Shown: piece by piece, positions 1-7,962 of the stretch
Layout of the letters: the number at the start of each line of letters is the position of its first letter
How positions within the stretch are numbered: position 1 is the first letter of the stretch
Assembly: GCA_945861875.1 (NCBI GenBank)
Contig: CAMAWC010000035.1
Location: 1 to 37,887 of the forward strand
Direction: 5' to 3'
Origin: Bordetella parapertussis
GTDB taxonomy: Bacteria > Pseudomonadota > Gammaproteobacteria > Burkholderiales > SG8-39
Length of the DNA: 37,887 nucleotides
The notes under the pieces: generated by a model
Databases searched by the model: none
Told to the model about the DNA's origin: nothing
What the model saw: the letters and a program-made list of their open reading frames with translations, nothing else
Position numbers and translations under genes: made by a program

Positions 1-627
1 ATCGCAGGCCTGGCCGAGGTGTTTTGCCGCCCAGGCATCGAGCAGCAGGTTGCCCGGCCCGGTATCAAAGCCGCTTACCGTGCCGTCATGGCCCGCCGGC
101 AGGCTGGTGAGATTGGCGATGCCGCCGATATTGACGATGGCGCGGTGCAACTTGGGGTCGGTGAACAGCGCGGCGTGAAAGGCCGGCACCAGCGGCGCGC
201 CCTGGCCTCCGGCGGCGATATCGCGGCTGCGAAAATCGGCGACTACGGCGATGGCGGCAAGTTCGGCCAGCAATGCCGGTGCGCCCAGTTGCAGGGTATA
301 AGCGTGTTCCGGGCGGTGGCGTACGGTTTGCCCGTGACAGCCGATGGCGCAGATGTCCGCCGCATTGATGCCATGCTTTTTCAGCAAGGCCGCGACCGCC
401 TGCGCGTACAGGCGGCTCAACTCGACGGATACTTGTGCCGCACGATGCAGTTCGTCGGTGCCGCTGACATGCAAATCGAGCAGGCGGGCACGCAGTTTTT
501 CAGGGTAGGCGGCGAAGTGGCTGCCGCGCAGTTGAGGCAACGCGGATGAAAAGTCGACTAAGGCTGCATCGATGCCGTCGAGGCTGGTGCCCGACATCAG
601 TCCGATGTAGAGACCGGGCGCGCTCAC
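1..627 (-). CDS. anmK: Anhydro-N-acetylmuramic acid kinase, 3' end cut by the window edge
   Basis: AnmK phosphorylates and hydrates 1,6-anhydro-MurNAc to MurNAc-6-phosphate in cytoplasmic cell-wall recycling. The first 209 codons are present of a family usually near 370. The glycine-rich nucleotide-binding motif MSGTSLDGID lies at residues 11-20, the conserved RDIAAGGQGAPLVPAFH block at about 135-151, and NIGGIANLT and GFDTGPGN at about 166-174 and 187-193. The start is a GTG at 627 that overlaps the TGA of the upstream M23 peptidase gene (GTGA, 4 bp), so the two genes are probably translationally coupled. A kinase for anhydro-muropeptide products next to a murein peptidase makes functional sense. 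The reading frame runs open to base 1, so the truncation is due to the window and not to a mutation. Confidence 0.95.
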   Translation of the reverse strand, partial: MSAPGLYIGLMSGTSLDGIDAALVDFSSALPQLRGSHFAAYPEKLRARLLDLHVSGTDELHRAAQVSVELSRLYAQAVAALLKKHGINAADICAIGCHGQTVRHRPEHAYTLQLGAPALLAELAAIAVVADFRSRDIAAGGQGAPLVPAFHAALFTDPKLHRAIVNIGGIANLTSLPAGHDGTVSGFDTGPGNLLLDAWAAKHLGQACD

Positions 628-1943
628 TCCATCAGGGCGAGGTTGGTGTTGCGCAGCAGGTCGAGTTGTCCGGCAAGGGGGACTGCCGAGGCGCGGAAGG
701 CGGCAAGCTTGCCCGCGCCCACCGGCAGCGCGGCCGGCAGGGCGATGGTGAGCGGGTTGCGGTGTTCGTTGTTGACCCTGAATTCATAGTGCAGGTGCGG
801 CCCGGTGGCCCAACCGGTCTGCCCGACAAAGCCGATGACGTCGGACTGGGCAACGCGCGCGCCCTTCTTGATGCCGGGTGCGAACCCGGAGAGGTGGGCG
901 TAGGTGGTGCTGTAGCTGCCGTTATGGCGCAGGATGACCATGTTGCCATAGCCGCCCTGGCGGCCGGCGAATTCGACCACGGCGTCGCCGGTGGCGCGCA
1001 CGCGTGTTCCGCTGGGCGCGCCGTAATCGACGCCCTTGTGCGCCCGCCATTGCTGCAGGATGGGATGAAAGCGCATGCTAAAGCCCGAGGTCACCCGCGA
1101 GAACTCCAGCGGCGAGCGCAGGAAGGCCTTGCGCATGTTCTTGCCATCGGGGGTGTAATAGCCGCCGCGGCCGTCGCCGTCGTCGTCAAACCATACGGCG
1201 CGCAGTATTTTTTTGTTGTTGATGAACTCGGCTGCGAGCACCCGGCCCGAGTACACCGGACGGCCGTTGAGGTAGTGGATCTCATAGACGACGCTGAAGC
1301 TGTCGCCGCGGCGCAGGTCGCGATGGAAGTCGATGTCGCCGCCGAATATGTCGGCCAGTTGTATGGCGACGTTGTCGGGCACGCCGGCCGAATCGGTCGC
1401 GGCAAACAGCGAACTGCGAATTTCGCCGGACTTCATTTGCGTTTGCCTGAGCAGGGTGCCGGACTGTTCGTAGGCCTGGTAGCCCTCGCTATTGGCGAGG
1501 CGATCCACGCCGAGCACGGTGTCGCGTGTGGCGATAAGCCGCAGGGACAGCAGGCTGCCGTCATCGGCGGTCTGCGCCTGCACCGTCGAGCCCGGGCGCA
1601 GTGCGCGCAAGGGTTTGGCCATCTCGGGCACGCGCGTGAGGCGATAGGCTTCGTCGGCGTCCACACCGAGGCGCTGCAAGAATGCGCTGTAGGTGTCGCC
1701 GCGCTGGAAACGTTGCTCGTTCCAGTAAGTCTGTGCCTGGCCGGCCGCGGGCGCGGCTGGCGGCAGCGCGAGCGCCTCAACCACGGTTTGGCTGGTCAGC
1801 GGTTGCAGCGGTGCATCGGGTACCGTGCCGAAGGCGGCAACCATGCCGAAGCATGAGATGACGGCAACGGCGGCAAGGCGACGTATTTTCGGTCGCTGCC
1901 ACGCACGGGATTGGGCTAAAATCGGTTTTTCAGATTCTTGCAT
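624..1943 (-). CDS. M23-family murein DD-endopeptidase, membrane anchored
   Basis: Predicted zinc peptidase that cuts peptidoglycan cross-links in the periplasm (MepM/OapA-like architecture, 439 aa). A hydrophobic N-terminal segment at about residues 22-39 follows a basic stretch and should act as anchor or uncleaved signal. The middle part (about 75-250) resembles the OapA/LysM-like regulatory region. The C-terminal LytM domain (about 285-400) holds the expected zinc ligands H302 and D306 (HKGVD) and the HLH motif at 383-385, with H350 also conserved. It is divergent from tyrS and overlaps anmK downstream. The same M23/tyrS/anmK grouping recurs in betaproteobacteria, from general knowledge of these genomes. 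The exact bond cut cannot be read from the sequence. Confidence 0.92.
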   Translation of the reverse strand: MQESEKPILAQSRAWQRPKIRRLAAVAVISCFGMVAAFGTVPDAPLQPLTSQTVVEALALPPAAPAAGQAQTYWNEQRFQRGDTYSAFLQRLGVDADEAYRLTRVPEMAKPLRALRPGSTVQAQTADDGSLLSLRLIATRDTVLGVDRLANSEGYQAYEQSGTLLRQTQMKSGEIRSSLFAATDSAGVPDNVAIQLADIFGGDIDFHRDLRRGDSFSVVYEIHYLNGRPVYSGRVLAAEFINNKKILRAVWFDDDGDGRGGYYTPDGKNMRKAFLRSPLEFSRVTSGFSMRFHPILQQWRAHKGVDYGAPSGTRVRATGDAVVEFAGRQGGYGNMVILRHNGSYSTTYAHLSGFAPGIKKGARVAQSDVIGFVGQTGWATGPHLHYEFRVNNEHRNPLTIALPAALPVGAGKLAAFRASAVPLAGQLDLLRNTNLALME

Positions 1944-1986
1944 CTAAATGTTAACGACTCAGTATTTTCAACGGCTTAGACGGCGC

Positions 1987-2015
1987 ATTCTAGCAAACAA
2001 ATGACCTTTATTCCA
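1987..2015 (-). promoter_or_regulatory. Candidate promoter for the M23-anmK transcript
   Basis: On the minus strand a TAGAAT -10 box (1987-1992) is followed by GCG, as is common in betaproteobacterial housekeeping promoters. A weak -35 (TGGAAT, 2010-2015) lies 17 bp upstream. It sits in the 89-bp region between M23 and tyrS, about 45 bp upstream of the M23 start codon. The call rests on motif match only. Confidence 0.4.
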
Positions 2016-2032
2016 CCCTCGGTGACAGCCCG

Positions 2033-3232
<1,200 letters not shown>

Positions 3233-3257
3233 GGAAGCACCGAATAAGTCTCCGCTT

Positions 3258-3363
3258 CGTCATTCCCGCGAATCCCACTCCGGGGACTAGAGCGGGAATC
3301 CATTTTGACTCATAGAACCCACGCTTTACTTCAAGGTGGATTCCCGCTTTCGCGGGAATGACG
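3258..3363. repeat. REP/MITE-like element with 15-bp perfect terminal inverted repeats
   Basis: CGTCATTCCCGCGAA at 3258-3272 is repeated in perfect inversion at 3349-3363. The right end also has its own ATTCCCGCTTTCGCGGGAAT hairpin. A related element with the same ends lies at 21091-21165. Palindromes of this type are dispersed in many beta- and gammaproteobacterial genomes. The element has no coding capacity. It lies between the convergent ends of tyrS and the ABC permease gene. Confidence 0.8.
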
Positions 3364-3408
3364 GACTTGATCAGTGATTCCCTGGGCGCCAATAAAAACG
3401 ACGACTAG

Positions 3409-3439
3409 CTGGAAAGCCGCTACTGGCGCGGCTTTCCAG
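3409..3439. terminator. Strong hairpin between convergent tyrS and ABC permease
   Basis: A perfect 12-bp stem (CTGGAAAGCCGC at 3409-3420 with its complement at 3428-3439) and a 7-base loop sit 8 bp beyond the permease stop codon. There is no clear U-run on either strand, so factor-independent termination is uncertain. The convergent location supports a bidirectional terminator. Confidence 0.55.
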
Positions 3440-3447
3440 TCATCTGC

Positions 3448-4212
3448 CTAGTTCATGCCGCGGGTTGCCCAGCCGGTCATGCGCCGTTCGAGCACGGCAA
3501 ACACCTCGTACATGAGCATCGCCATGGCGCTGATCACCACCAGCCCGGCGAACACCAGCGGCATGCGCATTTGCGAGCCGGCGGACATCATCAGGTAGCC
3601 GATGCCGTCGTTGGAGGCCACCGTCTCGGACACCACCGTGCCGACAAAGGCGAGGGTGATCGCCACCTTGAGCGAGGCAAAAAAGTAGGGCAGCGAGCGC
3701 GGCATGCCGACCTTGACCAGCACGTCGATGCGGCTTGCGCCCAGGGCGCGCAGCACGTCCTCAAGTTCCGGTTCCAGCGTGGCAAGGCCGGTGGCGATGT
3801 TAACGGTAATGGGGAAAAAGCAGATGAGGAACGCCGTCAGTATGGCCGGTGTCGAACCAATGCCGAACCACACCACCAGCACCGGCACGAAGGCAACCTT
3901 GGGTATGGCGTTGAAACCGACCATCAGCGGGTAGAGCGCGTTGTAGAGAAAGCGCGACGAGCCGATGATGAAGCCAAGCAGCACGCCGACCACCACGCCG
4001 ATGGAAAAGCCGACCATGGTGGTCCAGAAGGTTTGCAGCGCGTGGTTGGTGATCGGCCCGGCGAATTCAAACAGCGACAGCACGATGCCCACTGGGCTCG
4101 GGAAAATGAATTCTGAAACGCTGAACACGCGGCAGGAGAGTTCCCAGGTCAGCAGGATGCCGCCCAGCGCAATCCACGGTGCCATCGGTTCCAGTTTGTG
4201 TTTTTTTGCCAT
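3448..4212 (-). CDS. ABC transporter permease, SsuC/TauC type (NMT1/THI5-linked)
   Basis: Inner-membrane subunit of an importer (254 aa, about six predicted membrane segments, BPD_transp_1 fold). The cytoplasmic EAA loop that docks on the ATPase is clear at about residues 155-180 (RALGAS, then VLVKVGMPRSLP). It lies 12 bp downstream of the ATPase gene and is last in a binding protein-ATPase-permease operon. The family covers sulfonate, taurine, nitrate and pyrimidine/HMP importers. The substrate cannot be read from the permease. The divergent xdh genes hint at a purine or related heterocycle, which is inference. Confidence 0.9.
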   Translation of the reverse strand: MAKKHKLEPMAPWIALGGILLTWELSCRVFSVSEFIFPSPVGIVLSLFEFAGPITNHALQTFWTTMVGFSIGVVVGVLLGFIIGSSRFLYNALYPLMVGFNAIPKVAFVPVLVVWFGIGSTPAILTAFLICFFPITVNIATGLATLEPELEDVLRALGASRIDVLVKVGMPRSLPYFFASLKVAITLAFVGTVVSETVASNDGIGYLMMSAGSQMRMPLVFAGLVVISAMAMLMYEVFAVLERRMTGWATRGMN

Positions 4213-4224
4213 GGTGGGGTTCCG

Positions 4225-5010
4225 TCAGGTTTTTCTGATGTGGCCGATATGCTCGCGAAGTTCGAGAACAATCGATGTAAACGCGTCGTGGTAGGTCACT
4301 TCCAGGTCGCGCGGCCGTTCGAGGTCGATGTGGCGCTTGACCAGCATCCTGCCCGGGCGCTTGCTCATCACATACACAGTGTCGGCGAGGAAGGTCGCCT
4401 CGCGCAGGTCGTGGGTGACCAGCACCACGGTAAAGCGCTGCAGCGTCCACAGGTCGCGCAGCACGCACCACAATTCCTCGCGGGTAAAGGCATCGAGCGC
4501 CGCGAAGGGCTCGTCGAGCATCAGCAGCTTGGGCTCGTGCACCAGCGCGCGACAGATCGAGGCGCGCTGTTGCATGCCGCCGGAGAGTTGCCAGGGGAAT
4601 TTTTCCTCATAGCCCTCGAGGCCCACGGTCTTGAGCAGTTTTTTCGCCCGCTCGATGTACTCGGCTTTTTTCGCCTTGAAGTTCGAGCGGAAGGGTTCGA
4701 CGATTTCGAGGGGCAGCAACACGTTGTCGAGCGTAGTGCGCCAGGGCAGCAGGGTGGCGTTCTGGAACGCCATGCCGACGATCTTGAGCGGTCCGGCAAC
4801 CTCGCGGCCATCGACGATGACCGTGCCCTTGGTGGGCGGTTTGAGGCCGGTGCACAGTTTCATGAAGGTCGATTTGCCGCAGCCGCTGGGGCCGACAATG
4901 GCGATGAATTCGCCCTCTCGAATGCTCATCGAAATATCCTCGATGGCATTGCCGCTGGCTTCATCGTAGGCGAGATCGACGTGGTCGAACTCGACAAAGG
5001 CATCAGACAT
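4225..5010 (-). CDS. ABC transporter ATP-binding protein, SsuB/TauB type
   Basis: Cytoplasmic ATPase that powers the importer (261 aa). Walker [10 protein letters not shown] is at about residues 40-48, the signature LSGGMQQR at about 142-149, Walker [13 protein letters not shown] at about 161-172, and the switch histidine follows in [10 protein letters not shown]. The protein is complete. The gene starts 65 bp after the binding-protein stop codon, beyond an attenuator-like hairpin, so it is probably expressed at a lower level than the binding protein. SsuB/TauB-type ATPases pair with NMT1/THI5 or SsuA binding proteins, as here. Confidence 0.93.
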   Translation of the reverse strand: MSDAFVEFDHVDLAYDEASGNAIEDISMSIREGEFIAIVGPSGCGKSTFMKLCTGLKPPTKGTVIVDGREVAGPLKIVGMAFQNATLLPWRTTLDNVLLPLEIVEPFRSNFKAKKAEYIERAKKLLKTVGLEGYEEKFPWQLSGGMQQRASICRALVHEPKLLMLDEPFAALDAFTREELWCVLRDLWTLQRFTVVLVTHDLREATFLADTVYVMSKRPGRMLVKRHIDLERPRDLEVTYHDAFTSIVLELREHIGHIRKT

Positions 5011-5030
5011 GGGGCTTCCCGGGAAGAGTC

Positions 5031-5058
5031 AAAAAAAAGCCCCCGGCTTGCAGGGGCT
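5031..5058 (-). terminator. Intra-operon terminator/attenuator after the binding-protein gene
   Basis: On the minus strand AGCCCC (5053-5058), a 9-base loop, and GGGGCT (5038-5043) are followed by a run of about eight T. This is a standard factor-independent terminator, placed 17 bp after the binding-protein stop and before the ATPase gene. Partial termination here would give more binding protein than ATPase and permease, the usual stoichiometry for such importers. Confidence 0.7.
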
Positions 5059-5075
5059 CGCGGACTTGTGCGCCG

Positions 5076-6137
5076 TTACTTGGAGAAAATCTGCCGTTCC
5101 GACTTGGACGGGAAAAAGCTCGAGTTGAACAGGTTGTCCGAATTGGGCGCCTGCTTGATGCCAAAGGCGGATACGATCTGGGCGACGGTGTCCTCGAAGC
5201 GCACCTTGTTGATCGCGCCTATGCCGTTTTCCCTGAAGTCGGGTGTGCCGATGGCGTCATCAATGGCCATTTTCAGGCGGCGTGTCTCAAGCGCAACGTT
5301 GATCAGCGGATCGCGCTCCTTGAGCACCTGGATGGCGTAGTTCTGGTCGGCGATTGCATCCTTCATGCCGCGCGAGAGCGCGCGAAGAAAACCGGCCACC
5401 GCCTTGGGGTTCTGGTCGATGAACTTCTGGCTGGCAATGACGACGTTGCCGTACAGTTTCACGCCGTTGTCGGCGTACTTCATCATCACCACGTCCTCGT
5501 CCTTGACGCCGCGCGCGTTGAGGTTGAGCAGGCTGGTAAAGGTGAAGCCGGTGATCGCGTCGACCTGGCCCTGCACCAGCATGGTCTCGCGCAAGGCCGG
5601 TTCCATCGAGGTCCAGGTGATCTTGCCCGAGTCGAGGTTATTGGCCTTGGCGAACATCGGGAAGGCCTTGCGGCCGGCGTCAAACACCGGCGCGCCGAGT
5701 TTCTTGCCGTTGAGGTCTGCAGGTTTGTTGATGCCCGATTTTTTCAGGGTAAACACCGCGGCCGGCGTGTGGTCATAGACCATGTACACCGCCTGCATGC
5801 GCGCGCCCGGGTTGTTCTGGTTGTTGGCCATGAACTCGACCATGGCGCTGATGTCGGCAAAGCCCATTTCATAGGCGCCGGAGGCGACGCGGTTGACCGA
5901 GGCGCCCGAACCGGAGCCGGCGTCGATGGTGACGTCAAGACCTTCGGCTTCGAAGTATTTTTTCGCCTTGGGCACCAGGAACAGCGCCGCCGGTCCTTCG
6001 AAGCGCCAGTCGAGGATAAAGCGGATCTTGGTCATCGGCTGGGCTTGGGCGAAAGCCGCGCCGGAGAAGGCCGCCAGTGCGAGGGCGGCAAGAGTGCCGG
6101 CGAAACCGCGGCGGGTGAGTCGGGTGAATGAAGTCAT
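5076..6137 (-). CDS. NMT1/THI5-like ABC substrate-binding protein with Tat-type signal
   Basis: Periplasmic solute-binding protein of the NMT1/THI5/SsuA group (353 aa). The N-terminus carries a twin-arginine-like motif (TRRGFAG), a hydrophobic core and an AFA-Q cleavage site near residue 31, which suggests export as a folded protein. The family hallmark is seen in RFILDWRFEGPAALFLVPKAKKYFEAEGL without gaps, then GSGASVNRVASGAYEMGFAD. It is the first gene of the importer operon and is divergent from xdhA across 307 bp. Relatives bind pyrimidines, riboflavin precursors, sulfonates or aromatic acids. The xdh neighbour makes a purine-like ligand a reasonable but untested guess. Confidence 0.9.
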   Translation of the reverse strand: MTSFTRLTRRGFAGTLAALALAAFSGAAFAQAQPMTKIRFILDWRFEGPAALFLVPKAKKYFEAEGLDVTIDAGSGSGASVNRVASGAYEMGFADISAMVEFMANNQNNPGARMQAVYMVYDHTPAAVFTLKKSGINKPADLNGKKLGAPVFDAGRKAFPMFAKANNLDSGKITWTSMEPALRETMLVQGQVDAITGFTFTSLLNLNARGVKDEDVVMMKYADNGVKLYGNVVIASQKFIDQNPKAVAGFLRALSRGMKDAIADQNYAIQVLKERDPLINVALETRRLKMAIDDAIGTPDFRENGIGAINKVRFEDTVAQIVSAFGIKQAPNSDNLFNSSFFPSKSERQIFSK

Positions 6138-6444
6138 GATGCGGGCTCTCCTGTTGTGCTGGATTGAACCGTTGGCGGTTCGCTCAGGGTAATCGTGAAA
6201 ACAGTAAAAAACGGGTTGGCAATGCTGGTGATGTTAGCAATCCGCGTGCCATGATGCAGCCACCGGCATGAAAGATGCTGGATTCGTTCCAATTGGTTCC
6301 AATTGCTTTCAAGCGGGGTCTATCTTGAGCCATTTTGGCGAATCGTGCAGACGCCGGAACTGGCGCACCGATCGGGCTTTTTGTTGACATTTTTGCGACC
6401 AGATATGAACATGATTCGGTCTGGAAATCAAGAAGGTTGGCACC
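6138..6444. promoter_or_regulatory. Divergent control region between the ABC importer and xdhABC
   Basis: No gene is visible here. It holds a tandem direct repeat of GTTCCAATTG (6286-6295 and 6296-6305), which creates the palindrome CCAATTGG at 6289-6296. Further right is a consensus -35 TTGACA (6384-6389) with a poor -10 (GAACAT, 6407-6412, 17-bp spacer) facing xdhA. Repeats spaced by one helical turn suit a dimeric regulator that controls both operons. No regulator gene adjoins, so it must be encoded elsewhere. The minus-strand promoter of the importer is not clear to me. Confidence 0.5.
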
Positions 6445-6447
6445 TTG
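6431..6447 (+). promoter_or_regulatory. xdhA ribosome binding site and TTG start inside a small hairpin
   Basis: AGAAGG (6431-6436) lies 8 bases before the TTG at 6445 and is what fixes this start. AAGGT (6433-6437) can pair with ACCTT (6442-6446), so a 5-bp stem would cover both the ribosome binding site and the start codon. A rare TTG plus possible occlusion suggests weak or regulated translation. Confidence 0.45.
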
Positions 6448-7962
6448 GGCGCGGAACATATTGATTCGGCAACGGTTCGCTTTATCCTCGACGGAGTGGT
6501 GCGGGAAATTCGTGATACCGCGCCGACGCGCAGCGTTTTGCAATACCTGCGCGAGGACCTTGGGCGCAGCGGCACCAAGGAGGGCTGCGCCGAGGGCGAT
6601 TGCGGCGCCTGCACCGTGGTGCTGGTCGAGGCCGACGGGGATCGCCTGCGCTGCCGCGCCGTCAACGCCTGCATCCAGTTCGTTTCGACCCTCGATGGCA
6701 AGGCCTTGTTCACGGTCGAAAGCCTCAGGTACGCCGATGGCAGCCTGCATCCGGTGCAGCAGGCCATGGTCGACTGTCACGGCTCGCAATGCGGCTTTTG
6801 CACGCCCGGTTTTGTCATGTCCTTGTTTGCGCTGTACAAGAACAATGCCGCGCCCTCGCGCCAGGTGATAGACGACGCGCTCGCCGGCAACCTGTGCCGT
6901 TGTACCGGCTACCGCCCCATCGTCGCCGCGGCGGGCAGGATGTACGAGCTGGCCGGACCGGCCGGAGACTGGGCCGGCCTGGCCTGTGGCGCCGAATCGC
7001 CGGCGGCGGCGGATTCCGAGCTGACCCTGCTGGCGCAACTAAAAAACCTGCAGCGCAGTGAACCCCTCGTTACCGGGGATGGCCGCGCGCAATTGCATGC
7101 GCCACAGACGCTGGAACAACTGGCGGCCTTGCGCCTGCGCCACCCGGCGGCGCGCATCCTGGCCGGGGGCACCGATGTCGGCTTGTGGGTGACCAAGCAG
7201 TTGCGCGACATTGGCGACATCCTCTACGTCGGCAATGTCGCCGAACTGGCGCAGCTTCGCGTCAGCGCCACCCACCTCGATATAGGCGCGGCCGTGAATT
7301 TTTCCGACCTGCAACCCGCACTGGTCGAACATTTCCCCGAAATGGGCGAATTATTGCGTCGGTTTGCCTCGCCACCGATACGCAACGCCGCCACCCTGGG
7401 CGGCAATATTGCCAACGGTTCGCCCATAGGCGACGCCATGCCTCCTTTGATTGCATTGGGCACCAAACTGGTGCTGCGTAAAGGTGCGGTGGTGCGCGAA
7501 CTGGAGCTCGAGGCGTTTTACCTCGATTACCAGAAAACCGCGCTTGCGGCCGGCGAATTCGTCGAGCGCATCCTCATTCCCCTGCACAACCCGTTGCGCC
7601 AGACGCAGTTTCGCGTCTACAAGCTGTCCAAGCGCGGCGACCAGGATATTTCCGCGCTGTGCGCGGCGTTCTGGCTGGTGTTGCGCGGCGGGCGGGTGCA
7701 GGCGGCACGCATCGCCTTTGGCGGCATGGCGGCGATTCCCAAGCGCGCGCGGCAATGCGAAGCGGCGCTGCTCGACAAGGAATGGAACGAGGCCAATGCC
7801 ACTGCCGCGGCGCAATGCCTTGATACAGATTTTCAGCCCATCGGCGACATGCGTGCCAGCGCCGCTTACCGCGCGCTGGCGGCGCGCAACCTGCTGCAGC
7901 GTTTTTACCTCGAAACCGCCGGCGGCGACGCCATTACGCGTGTCAGCCAGGTGAGTGCATGA
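6445..7962 (+). CDS. xdhA: Xanthine dehydrogenase small subunit (two 2Fe-2S clusters and FAD)
   Basis: Electron-transfer subunit of the molybdenum hydroxylase xanthine dehydrogenase (505 aa, normal for bacterial XdhA). The plant-type cluster ligands are C48, C53, C56 and about C76; the second cluster uses C116, C119, C151 and C153 (CGFC and CRC). The FAD-binding domain starts near residue 195, with the ILAGGTDVGLWVTKQ and ATLGGNIANGSPIGDAMP loops. The start is a TTG supported by the AGAAGG ribosome binding site. The stop overlaps the xdhB start (ATGA). It feeds electrons from hypoxanthine and xanthine oxidation to NAD+ in purine catabolism. Confidence 0.95.
   Translation: MGAEHIDSATVRFILDGVVREIRDTAPTRSVLQYLREDLGRSGTKEGCAEGDCGACTVVLVEADGDRLRCRAVNACIQFVSTLDGKALFTVESLRYADGSLHPVQQAMVDCHGSQCGFCTPGFVMSLFALYKNNAAPSRQVIDDALAGNLCRCTGYRPIVAAAGRMYELAGPAGDWAGLACGAESPAAADSELTLLAQLKNLQRSEPLVTGDGRAQLHAPQTLEQLAALRLRHPAARILAGGTDVGLWVTKQLRDIGDILYVGNVAELAQLRVSATHLDIGAAVNFSDLQPALVEHFPEMGELLRRFASPPIRNAATLGGNIANGSPIGDAMPPLIALGTKLVLRKGAVVRELELEAFYLDYQKTALAAGEFVERILIPLHNPLRQTQFRVYKLSKRGDQDISALCAAFWLVLRGGRVQAARIAFGGMAAIPKRARQCEAALLDKEWNEANATAAAQCLDTDFQPIGDMRASAAYRALAARNLLQRFYLETAGGDAITRVSQVSA

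Noticed and set aside
546-1856. Long plus-strand reading frame opposite the M23 peptidase gene
   Set aside because: It is antisense to a gene with clear zinc-peptidase motifs; its translation has no family features and reflects the high GC content.
3258-3363. CRISPR array
   Set aside because: Repeats are inverted, not direct, with only two ends and no series of spacers. No cas genes are present.
6138-6444. Thiamine (THI-box) riboswitch before the THI5-like importer
   Set aside because: One CTGAG occurs on the minus strand, but the rest of the THI-box core is missing; the same holds upstream of the second importer.
6184-7038. Minus-strand frame covering the xdhA start and the divergent region
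   Set aside because: No ribosome binding site or motif; it overlaps the conserved cysteine motifs of XdhA on the other strand.
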